Origin: Paracoccaceae bacterium | GTDB taxonomy: Bacteria; Pseudomonadota; Alphaproteobacteria; Rhodobacterales; Rhodobacteraceae | DNA length: 64,000 nucleotides | Direction: 5' to 3' | Assembly: GCA_033344815.1 (NCBI GenBank) | Contig: JAWPMR010000001.1 | Coordinates: 3,334,136-3,398,135 of the forward strand | Part shown: positions 9,666-16,631 of the stretch, one piece after another | Layout: each line of letters begins with the position of its first letter | Numbering within the stretch: the first letter of the stretch is position 1 | Position numbers and translations under genes: made by a program | The notes under the pieces: generated by a model | Told to the model about the DNA's origin: nothing | The model's input: only the letters and a program-made list of their open reading frames with translations | Databases searched by the model: none

Positions 9666-10162
9666 GCTTTGCCGATAAAACAGGACACAACGCCCGAACA
9701 GGAATTTACCGGCTGCACAATGCGCCGCGCGATGCCTACACGCTTCGGGACTACTCAAATGCGATCTTCGAGCTCGACGATGCACCCGAAGTCTTTCGCA
9801 GCGCCTATGGTGACTTTCTGGAAGACATTACTGACGCTTTGAATGGTGCCATGTCCCATTGGCAAGATCAGATTGATGCGCAGATCGAAGAGGGCGACAG
9901 CGAGAAAGAGGCCATCATGCGCCTCACATTAACAATGCTTGGCGGGCCTGCGCGGCATCAACCTTTTATCTCAGCAATCCGTCGAAATTGGCTGGCAATT
10001 CAAGCGATATCACAGCCTCTTCCCGCAGAGGCACGTTGGGTCGCACCCGAAACCATCATGGCAAAGTGGCCATATGATCAAAAACTCTCGGAACTAGTAA
10101 GCGTTGTCTCTGCAATGCCTTACTGGCCTGTTGGGCTCGATGAGGATGGAAACTGGTGTTGA
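9662..10162 (+). CDS. Hypothetical protein, candidate immunity protein 2
   Basis: This 166-residue acidic, mainly helical soluble protein overlaps the previous gene by four bases and ends three bases before the DUF2169 gene. It has no membrane segment or recognisable motif. The middle (ALNGAMSHWQDQIDAQIEE) looks amphipathic. It may be a second immunity protein, a decayed duplicate for another toxin, or an effector adaptor. Sequence similarity to the preceding small protein is not evident by eye. Confidence 0.55.
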   Translation: MSFADKTGHNARTGIYRLHNAPRDAYTLRDYSNAIFELDDAPEVFRSAYGDFLEDITDALNGAMSHWQDQIDAQIEEGDSEKEAIMRLTLTMLGGPARHQPFISAIRRNWLAIQAISQPLPAEARWVAPETIMAKWPYDQKLSELVSVVSAMPYWPVGLDEDGNWC

Positions 10163-10165
10163 GCA

Positions 10166-11233
10166 ATGGGATTTGATGTCTGGCTTGAAAACCGCACGCC
10201 GTTTGAGGCGGCGACGCATGTTCAGATGAATGCCGACGGGCAAGAGATCCTTCTGGCCGTGGTCTCGGCGGGTTTCACCGCGCCAGGGCTGGACGCAACG
10301 CTGGAGATCGCCGAGGCACAGCTTCCTGTTCAGTTCGGCGATGTGCCATACGGCAATCCGGAGTTGTGTTCGAACGAGCACGAGGCCGATCTCGCCCTCG
10401 AGAAACCGCAGCCTGAGTTGATCGTGCTGGGGCAGGCCCATGCGCCTCCGGGGCAGCTCACCGAGCAGATCGATGTGAGTGTAGAGGCTGGAGACATTCG
10501 CAAGCGTTTGCGCGTGACCGGCGATCGATTGCGGGTGGCGGGGGGGCTGTCGCCCCCGCGTGCGTTCGAAACGATGCCGATCCGTTGGGAACGCGCCTAT
10601 GGCGGTACCTTGCCCGACGGACGGCTGGACCAACGCAATCCGGTGGGTATTGGCTATCGCGATGCACGCTCCGCAGATCCCGACGTTCTGTCGGATGTGC
10701 CCAATATCACTGACCCGGATCGTCCCGACACGCCCGTGGGTCTCACCCCGCTCGGTCGTGGTTGGCTGCCGCGCCTGCCCCTTGCCGGGACCTACGATGA
10801 TTCTTGGCTTGCCAAACAATGGCCGCTGCCGCCGCATGACTTTAAAACCGCCTACAACCTCTGCGCGCCCGCGGATCAGCGTTCGGCGGCTTTGGGTCCC
10901 CATACGCCCGTGCGCCTGACCAATCTGACACCCAATCGGGTCTGGGCGTTCCGATTGCCCGCGTTGACCGCGCCCCTGACACTAATCTATCGCGACAGGA
11001 CGGAAGTGCGTGAACTCGAGCCTGACACAGTGATCATCGAGCCGGATGCGGCACGCGTGACCCTTAAGGCACGGGTTGCGGTGCCGATTGTGCCCAATCG
11101 CCCAAAACTGTCGGAGCTTGTTCTTGGGCATGTCTCGCCGGTCTGGCTCTCGGCTCGGCGCCAGGGCAAGGCCTACCTCAACCCCCGTGGCGGCGACGGC
11201 ACGCAAACCGACAAACCCCTATGGGTCGCCTGA
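10166..11233 (+). CDS. DUF2169 domain protein, probable PAAR-effector chaperone
   Basis: This 355-residue protein matches DUF2169. It has an N-terminal NRTPFEAATHVQMNADGQE segment with a following strand-rich region, and a central PIRWERAYGG.LPDGR.DQRNPVGIGY block that is the family hallmark. DUF2169 proteins are encoded next to PAAR-like effectors, and tested members stabilise or load them onto the T6SS spike. Its place right after the effector/immunity set fits that job. The last 13 bases overlap the start of the ketosynthase-like gene, indicating translational coupling. Confidence 0.85.
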   Translation: MGFDVWLENRTPFEAATHVQMNADGQEILLAVVSAGFTAPGLDATLEIAEAQLPVQFGDVPYGNPELCSNEHEADLALEKPQPELIVLGQAHAPPGQLTEQIDVSVEAGDIRKRLRVTGDRLRVAGGLSPPRAFETMPIRWERAYGGTLPDGRLDQRNPVGIGYRDARSADPDVLSDVPNITDPDRPDTPVGLTPLGRGWLPRLPLAGTYDDSWLAKQWPLPPHDFKTAYNLCAPADQRSAALGPHTPVRLTNLTPNRVWAFRLPALTAPLTLIYRDRTEVRELEPDTVIIEPDAARVTLKARVAVPIVPNRPKLSELVLGHVSPVWLSARRQGKAYLNPRGGDGTQTDKPLWVA

Positions 11234-12243
11234 CGCCAGACCTTTTCATAACGGGCATCGGGGCCGTGACGCCTGTGGGCCTCACGGCCGCCCAATCGCT
11301 GGCGGCGACCCGCGCGAATACCTCGGGCTTTGAGGATCGGATCCAATCCCATCCTTTTGGATCAACGCAATCTGTGGCCTCGGTGCCCGCGAACTGGCGG
11401 CTGCAACGCACACCGGGCGAATGGCTGACCAATATGGCGGTACGGGCGTTGGCAGAGGTGTTGGATCGCGATGAAACAGTCGTGCTCGCCGCTGGTCCTG
11501 ACGCATTTCGCCAACACCCGGCGGCCGAGACCTGGCCGAAGGAAGGGTTCCTTTCGAGCCTGCGGGCCAGAACGGACTACGCGTTCCACGCCGCGTCATC
11601 GGAGGTGAGCGGAGGTGCGGCGGGTATTGTTGGCGCACTTGAGCAGGCTGCAGCCCTCATCGCGTTGGGCGACGCGGAGGAGGTGATCCTTCTGGCATCC
11701 GACAGCTACGTGAACGACAGGGACATCGCACGGCTTAAGGCAGCGGAGCGTTTGTCAGGCGAGACGAATGCCCAAGGTGTCATCCCGGGCGAAGGGGCCG
11801 TTGCCCTGCGCCTTGCCGCCGTTCCGCGCAATCCCTCGGACGCTGTGATCCGCGCAGTGGGCACAGGGCAGGAGGCCTGTCCGGTCATTGGAGAGCGCCA
11901 GAGCCAAGGCCGTGGGATGCAGCAAGCGCTGGAAGGGACGATCTCGGAGGAAACACCGGAAAGCGCTGTTGATTTCATTGTCGCCAATTTCAACGGCGAG
12001 CGGTACAGCGGTCTTGAGGCGCTGATCTTCAGGGCGCGTCACTACCGCACGCACAGGCCGTTCATGGTGACGGCCTTTCCTGCAATGTCCGTGGGCGACA
12101 TCGGATCTGCATCGGGTCTCTATTGTCTTGCCGTTGCCGCCGATAGCTTCAAGGAAGGATACGCGCCCGGAGCGGTTGCGATGTGCGAAGTGTCGTCCGA
12201 AGCGGGGGAGCGTGCCGCAGCGGTTGTAGCGCGCGGGGAGTGA
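11221..12243 (+). CDS. Degenerate beta-ketoacyl synthase-like protein of the T6SS cluster
   Basis: This 340-residue protein has a thiolase/ketosynthase fold: it opens with FITGIGAVTPVGLTAAQSL and ends with the GDIGSASGLYCLAVAA block. The active-site region that normally reads xACSS reads AASSEVSGG (residues 124-132), so the catalytic Cys is missing. The HGTGT histidine block is replaced by NFNGERYSG. It is therefore probably not a condensing enzyme and may have become a scaffold or ligand sensor. It is coupled to DUF2169 by a 13-base overlap and ends convergently with the TonB-like operon. Confidence 0.75.
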   Translation: MGRLTPDLFITGIGAVTPVGLTAAQSLAATRANTSGFEDRIQSHPFGSTQSVASVPANWRLQRTPGEWLTNMAVRALAEVLDRDETVVLAAGPDAFRQHPAAETWPKEGFLSSLRARTDYAFHAASSEVSGGAAGIVGALEQAAALIALGDAEEVILLASDSYVNDRDIARLKAAERLSGETNAQGVIPGEGAVALRLAAVPRNPSDAVIRAVGTGQEACPVIGERQSQGRGMQQALEGTISEETPESAVDFIVANFNGERYSGLEALIFRARHYRTHRPFMVTAFPAMSVGDIGSASGLYCLAVAADSFKEGYAPGAVAMCEVSSEAGERAAAVVARGE

Positions 12244-12268
12244 GACGCGCACGTCACTCGCGCGTCTC
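12242..12268. terminator. Convergent-gene hairpin, probable bidirectional terminator
   Basis: A perfect nine-base inverted repeat (arms GAGACGCGC at 12242-12250 and GCGCGTCTC at 12260-12268, nine-base loop) covers the stop of the ketosynthase-like gene and the last codons of the TonB-like gene. It sits exactly between convergent operons. There is no strong U-tract, so termination by this hairpin alone is uncertain. Confidence 0.5.
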
Positions 12269-13834
12269 GACAATGAAATACGCCCATTCGGCGCGAAAAT
12301 CCGGATCCGTTGCGCGTGCCTCCGCGATCTGGCGCTTGAGCCATTCCAGATAAAGGCCTGCTGTCTCCCGCCGACCGCGGGAGCCGTCGGATAAGACCGC
12401 GCTGGAGGCGATGACGACCGCGAGTTCCGAGCCGTAGGGGGGGCTGATCCTCACCCTGGGAAAGCGGCCTGCGGCTATCGGTCCGGTCAGTTCCAAATTT
12501 TCGTCCGTCGCTAGCGCGAGCGGCGGAAATACATCGTTTGGTACGAGGTGGGTGACCATGCCCGCCGCATCATAGTAATCGATCATCAGTTTGGCGGGGT
12601 AATCCGACCCGGTCACCACCAGGTTCAACAGGTCGCCGCGGCGAAAGGTGAACACGCGCGCCTGCCCGGTCGGCCCGACCATGCGCGGCGAGACGCCTTG
12701 TTCATTCGACAAAGCGATGCCGAGATCTTCGAGGGCGCCGAGAACGCCGCATTGCGGCTCAGGCAGAAGGGCGAGTGTGTCGTCAATGGGGATGCTTGCA
12801 CCGACAATATCCGCAAGCCCCGCCATCATCGGTGCGCGCAAGTCCTCCGTTGGAATGTGTCCCCGCAGCTCCATCCGTCCGGTCTCGGCACGGTATTCGA
12901 CCTGGGCGCGGGCGCAGGGTAAAGCCGAAAGCAAATCAGAAAGCTGACCCTGCGTGCGTGGGCGCGCCGCTCCCGCCAAGCGCGGCGCCGCAAAGTCGGC
13001 GAGCGCGTCGAGTGACCGTGAATCGAGCGCTTGCGTGCCTGACCACGCGGCTGTCATGGGGCGAGCTTTTGATGTCGGGATACGTGCGGGCGCTGCGGGG
13101 CTGCGCGCCGGTCGGGGCGCCATCGCATAGCTCTGGCCAAGGTTTTCGGGCAAGGCGATGGCGGTTTTGGGCGGGACGTTGCTCGCTTTTGCGGACGGGG
13201 GCCATCCGGCGGGCACGGGATCGTGTCGTGTGCGGGTTGCGGTGACGACTTCTGATCGGACAAGCGTTTCGCGCAGGGGCCGAGCCTTTGGTGCCACGCC
13301 TGCGCGTTCGGGCACAGAGACCATTGCGGTGTGCTCTTGCGCAAGAGTTGGCCATGGAGCCTGGCCTGAGATGCGTAGGGACGCAACACCGGACGGTTCT
13401 AAACGCGTCGTGACTAGGCTGCGCGCTACGTTGCGATCGGGTGTGATGTCTCGCGGCTTGATCTCTCGGGCACCATTTCTTGGGAGGACACGCGCACCGG
13501 TGGGCGCAACCGAAAGGACTTGCGTTTCGGGCCCTCCCGAAGCGATCACACTTTCCCCCAGCCGATTTCGTGAAACAACCTTCACTGGATCCGGAAGGCC
13601 CAAATTGCCGCCGTCCATGCCCCGCGAACCAGCGGCTTCCAGTGATGATCCGGTCGCCTTCCGGCCCTCTGTGCGACGCTCGGGCACACTGTAGCCCGAG
13701 ATGGCGACCCCGTCGTTCGCGTCCATCACCAAGGGCTCAAAGTGCGGTGAAAAGGTTAACCAAAGGAGGGCAGCCGCGCCGGCATGGAGGCCCACGGAGA
13801 CCGCTCCCGCACCAACCCACCCCATCGCTTTCAT
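12254..13834 (-). CDS. TonB-like energy transducer with C-terminal DUF4384-like module
   Basis: This 526-residue protein has an N-terminal signal-anchor (about 9-28, HAGAAALLWLTF). A long Pro/Ala/Arg-rich, low-complexity periplasmic region (about 50-290) follows, as in TonB or TolA. The C-terminal ~230 residues are a folded module, not a classical TonB C-domain. It contains a BON-like stretch, then RRGDLLNLVV..DYYDAAGMVTHLVPN, resembling DUF4384. The same module ends the T6SS kinase. It is the last gene of a minus-strand operon with ExbB and two ExbD, so proton-motive force is probably transmitted through it. The partner in the outer membrane is unknown. Confidence 0.7.
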   Translation of the reverse strand: MKAMGWVGAGAVSVGLHAGAAALLWLTFSPHFEPLVMDANDGVAISGYSVPERRTEGRKATGSSLEAAGSRGMDGGNLGLPDPVKVVSRNRLGESVIASGGPETQVLSVAPTGARVLPRNGAREIKPRDITPDRNVARSLVTTRLEPSGVASLRISGQAPWPTLAQEHTAMVSVPERAGVAPKARPLRETLVRSEVVTATRTRHDPVPAGWPPSAKASNVPPKTAIALPENLGQSYAMAPRPARSPAAPARIPTSKARPMTAAWSGTQALDSRSLDALADFAAPRLAGAARPRTQGQLSDLLSALPCARAQVEYRAETGRMELRGHIPTEDLRAPMMAGLADIVGASIPIDDTLALLPEPQCGVLGALEDLGIALSNEQGVSPRMVGPTGQARVFTFRRGDLLNLVVTGSDYPAKLMIDYYDAAGMVTHLVPNDVFPPLALATDENLELTGPIAAGRFPRVRISPPYGSELAVVIASSAVLSDGSRGRRETAGLYLEWLKRQIAEARATDPDFRAEWAYFIVETRE

Positions 13835-14211
13835 TGCGCAGACCCTGAGACTACTAGGGCGACTGAAGCCGTACCCAGGGCCTCGAGTGAGGCGATCAGG
13901 GGCAGCACATCGCCGAGGCGCGCATCGGCGTGGGCTCGAATTTCAACGCGCGCTTTGGGAACATCCCCCAGGATCTCCGCGCGCGTGACGTTCGCTCCGT
14001 CGCGGGCCAGAGAGCCGTCTGCGCCTACCATCAGAACCAGTGCGCCCACTGCGGGCCCCTGTCCCTGGCCCTCTGGCAGAACCACGTCGAACGGCGCGCT
14101 GGCTTGCATCCGCCCGACGAGGAGAAAGAACACCAGAAGGAAAAAGACCACGTCGATCAACGGTGTGATTGTTTCGGGTGGCAGGCCCACTGACGCACGT
14201 CGCAGGTTCAT
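13831..14211 (-). CDS. exbD: ExbD/TolR-family protein (copy 2 in operon)
   Basis: This 126-residue protein has a short cytoplasmic N-terminus (about 20 residues), then one membrane helix starting with TPLIDVVFFLLVFFLL. The conserved Asp of ExbD/TolR (LIDV) lies at its start. A small periplasmic domain follows. It works with ExbB as the proton-driven stator that powers a TonB-type protein. It overlaps its neighbours on both sides by four bases. It differs clearly from the other ExbD copy, so the pair may form a heteromeric complex. Confidence 0.85.
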   Translation of the reverse strand: MNLRRASVGLPPETITPLIDVVFFLLVFFLLVGRMQASAPFDVVLPEGQGQGPAVGALVLMVGADGSLARDGANVTRAEILGDVPKARVEIRAHADARLGDVLPLIASLEALGTASVALVVSGSAQ

Positions 14212-14585
14212 TTGGCACGCCCAGGACGGACGAGGCTTATCGTGCCAAGGCCTGCCGCCTCCATGCGATTGAGCGCGGCGACAAGCTGACCTACGCTTGC
14301 CGCGCCAGACGGCAGCAGCACAACCTCGCGCCCCATCGCAGCGAGCGTAGACAACTCCGCTTCAGATCCGCGCAAACGCAACTCGCCGTCGCCCAAAAGC
14401 GTGACGACAACCGGGCCTGCCTGTGTTGTGGCAACTCCGTACGGTTCGGGCCCGACTACGGGGCGCAGGTCAAGATCGGCATAAGTGGACGTGACCATGA
14501 AAAAGATCAACAGGATCAACAGCACGTCTACCAGCGGCGCAAGGATCACCCGTCGCACACCCGCATGAGGGCGCTCAAGCCGCAC
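14208..14585 (-). CDS. exbD: ExbD/TolR-family protein (copy 1 in operon)
   Basis: This 125-residue protein has an N-terminal Arg-rich tail, a membrane helix ILAPLVDVLLILLIFFMV containing the essential Asp (LVDV), and a periplasmic domain of about 80 residues ending LVAALNRMEAAGLGTISLV. It is the first of two ExbD genes placed between exbB and the tonB-like gene. The start overlaps exbB by 11 bases. Its role is proton conduction in the ExbB-ExbD stator. Confidence 0.85.
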   Translation of the reverse strand: MRLERPHAGVRRVILAPLVDVLLILLIFFMVTSTYADLDLRPVVGPEPYGVATTQAGPVVVTLLGDGELRLRGSEAELSTLAAMGREVVLLPSGAASVGQLVAALNRMEAAGLGTISLVRPGRAK

Positions 14586-15186
14586 GGTCGGCAGCCTTCA
14601 GCGCCAGCGCACTGTCTTCCATCAGTGCCGCCATCCGGTCGACTTGGGCCGTGAAAAGAATCGTGCCGAAAAGCGCTGGGATGGCGACGCCAAGCCCAGC
14701 TGCGGTCGTCAGAAGCGCTTGCCAGATGCCACCCGCCAGAACGGCAGCATTCGCACCCCCTCCGGCCAATTCGAGCGCGCGGAAGGCCTCGATCATGCCC
14801 AATACCGTGCCAAGCAGGCCGAGCAGAGGGCTGACAACCGCGATGCCCTCCAGAACTTTGAGATGTCGCGCAAGCTGCGTGACTTCGGTACGTCCTTGAA
14901 GCTGCAATGCTGACTCCATCGGGTGTTCTGATCGCAAGGCGTCGATGCCCGAATTCAGCACGCGCCCCACCGGTGTATCGCGACCGGCAACCGAGGCCGC
15001 GCGATCAAACGCGCCTTCTTGCACAAGCGCCACGACCTCTGCCACGCCGCTGTCGAAAGCCTGTGCGCGCCAAAGCGTTGCCACCTTGAGGATGATAAGC
15101 GCGATGGACATGATCGACAGACCCGAGAGGATTACAAGAACCGGGCCGGCACTCCCTTGCAAGGCATCGCCCAGAAAATTACTCAT
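14575..15186 (-). CDS. exbB: ExbB/TolQ/MotA-family proton channel protein
   Basis: This 203-residue protein has three membrane segments at about 12-34, 110-135 and 155-180. The family core LEGIAVVSPLLGLLGTVLGMIEAFRAL appears around residues 111-137, with a final ALLTTAAGLGVAIPALFG helix. It pairs with the two ExbD proteins downstream to form the inner-membrane stator that energises the TonB-like transducer. It starts in an ATGA overlap with the periplasmic-protein gene upstream. Confidence 0.9.
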   Translation of the reverse strand: MSNFLGDALQGSAGPVLVILSGLSIMSIALIILKVATLWRAQAFDSGVAEVVALVQEGAFDRAASVAGRDTPVGRVLNSGIDALRSEHPMESALQLQGRTEVTQLARHLKVLEGIAVVSPLLGLLGTVLGMIEAFRALELAGGGANAAVLAGGIWQALLTTAAGLGVAIPALFGTILFTAQVDRMAALMEDSALALKAADRAA

Positions 15187-15599
15187 TTCACCAGTGCCAC
15201 GTCAGCAAGGCTCTCAAGCGCTATCGTTTCGAAACAGGCAGGTGCTGTGCCATCTTCCGGGGCGCACGCGGGAATGTCATGTACGAGCAACTCCGAGATG
15301 TCATCACAGGCCAATCCAGAAATATCAAAGAGTTTCAAAGTCGTTCGCGCAGCGGGGACGGGGGCTGCATCGACTGTCAGAAGCTGGTTGATCACACCGT
15401 TTCCGTCCAGAATGGCGAGCGACAACTCCAGAGTGGCGAAATTCAGCCCCGTGCCGTTGCGAAAGAGAAAATAAGTACTGCATCCTCCCCCCTCCGAAGC
15501 CTCAACCTTGTTGAGTTCCACCACCAGCGTGTCCTGCGCAACGAGGGGCGCTGCCAGAAGCGTTCCGACAAACAGCGCAACAGACATTTGAGCTTTCAC
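15183..15599 (-). CDS. Small secreted protein of the TonB/ExbBD operon
   Basis: The product of ~138 residues has a typical Sec signal peptide (VALFVGTLLAAPLVAQ). A mature part of about 115 residues follows with four cysteines and a strand-rich core (YFLFRNGTGLNFATLELSLAI, TTLKLFDISGLACDDI). It resembles a periplasmic family that I associate with this ExbBD cluster in Roseobacters; function is unknown. The start is GTG at 15599, overlapping the upstream stop; an ATG four codons later (15587) is the alternative. It is probably a periplasmic partner of the transducer. Confidence 0.6.
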   Translation of the reverse strand: MKAQMSVALFVGTLLAAPLVAQDTLVVELNKVEASEGGGCSTYFLFRNGTGLNFATLELSLAILDGNGVINQLLTVDAAPVPAARTTLKLFDISGLACDDISELLVHDIPACAPEDGTAPACFETIALESLADVALVK

Positions 15600-15946
15600 G
15601 ACGCCATCCCGTTAGACGCCCGGTAGGCATCGCGGGTCTGCAGAAGCACCGACAAAAGTGTGTCGGGATCAGTTTCCCCGGTTATGCGAGAAAGCTCATT
15701 GGCGAGTATGCTCAGTTCGGCTTCGCTAAGTTGCGCCCGTTGGTTGAGAAATTTCTCGGCGGCCATTCTCGACATCGGACCGCAGGTCAGAAGGCCCCAT
15801 GCAAAGCCTGCGGCCGCAGTGACCGGGATGCTCACCCCCCCGAAGGCGCCAGTGAGGACGCCTGCGGTAGTCCAGCCCGCGATGCAAGCCCGATAGAGAT
15901 CCTTCTCTTTGACGTGCGATTTGAGGAATGCCATATCTGAACTCAT
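15596..15946 (-). CDS. Small hypothetical protein with one hydrophobic hairpin
   Basis: This 116-residue product is the first gene of the ExbBD/TonB operon. The start at 15946 is set by an AAAGGAG ribosome binding site eight bases upstream; a longer reading would start in the divergent leader. A Gly/Ala-rich hydrophobic stretch (about residues 25-53) may form one or two membrane helices, followed by a charged helical C-terminus (LSEAELSILANELSRITGE). I recognise no family. Confidence 0.55.
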   Translation of the reverse strand: MSSDMAFLKSHVKEKDLYRACIAGWTTAGVLTGAFGGVSIPVTAAAGFAWGLLTCGPMSRMAAEKFLNQRAQLSEAELSILANELSRITGETDPDTLLSVLLQTRDAYRASNGMAS

Positions 15947-15986
15947 TGTTTTCTCCTTTCTGAAATACTGGCTAGGGACAATACCC

Positions 15987-16631
15987 ATGCGACTTACCGA
16001 GCAGCGCTACTTTTCGACCCCGATTTTTATTTCGGAACTCGAGGACGCGGCGGCATTGAACCCTGCGCTCATCGACGCCGTTCGTGCGCGACGTACATTC
16101 GACGCGGGGCAATCCGCGTCGAATGTGCCAGCCCTTGGGAGTTGGCACTCTAGCGTTGATCTCCATTTGGTTGAAGCCTTCAAGCCGATCGTCGAGGTTA
16201 TCGGCGATGCCGCAACGCGAACCGCGAAGTCTCTGGCTCTTGATCCCCGCGCGCCGCTGGGGATCGACGCCATGTGGGCAATCGTCAATCCTCCTGGCAG
16301 TTACAACCGCAGCCATATCCATCCCCGATCGATCTTGAGCGGGGTTTACTATCTGCAAACGCCGCCCAAATCCGGCGCCCTTGAATTCACCGATCCACGG
16401 ACGCAAGCCCTTGTGAATCCACCGCTTCTCTCTGAAGAGGCGCAGGCAAACGCCCAGCTTTGGTCGCGGGTGACGCTTGAGCCGGTGGCTGGGCGGCTCG
16501 TTCTGTTTCCCGCATGGCTCTATCACTCGGTCAATGTCAACCTGACCGAATTGTCCGGTGCTGAAGCGGATCGCATTATTCTGAGCTTTAATCTGAGCCA
16601 ACTTGTAACCCCCGCTTTTCGTCAGGCCTGA
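15987..16631 (+). CDS. TIGR02466-type 2OG-Fe(II) oxygenase-like protein
   Basis: This 214-residue protein has the cupin/DSBH layout of TIGR02466. An HIHPRSILSGVYYLQTP block near the middle supplies iron-ligand histidines, and LFPAWLYHSVNVN supplies the distal histidine. A final R..LSFNL segment would bind the co-substrate carboxylate. Substrate is unknown. The start at 15987 has AGGGA upstream; a longer reading would overlap the divergent gene. The 3' end overlaps the convergent caspase gene by 44 bases. Confidence 0.75.
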   Translation: MRLTEQRYFSTPIFISELEDAAALNPALIDAVRARRTFDAGQSASNVPALGSWHSSVDLHLVEAFKPIVEVIGDAATRTAKSLALDPRAPLGIDAMWAIVNPPGSYNRSHIHPRSILSGVYYLQTPPKSGALEFTDPRTQALVNPPLLSEEAQANAQLWSRVTLEPVAGRLVLFPAWLYHSVNVNLTELSGAEADRIILSFNLSQLVTPAFRQA

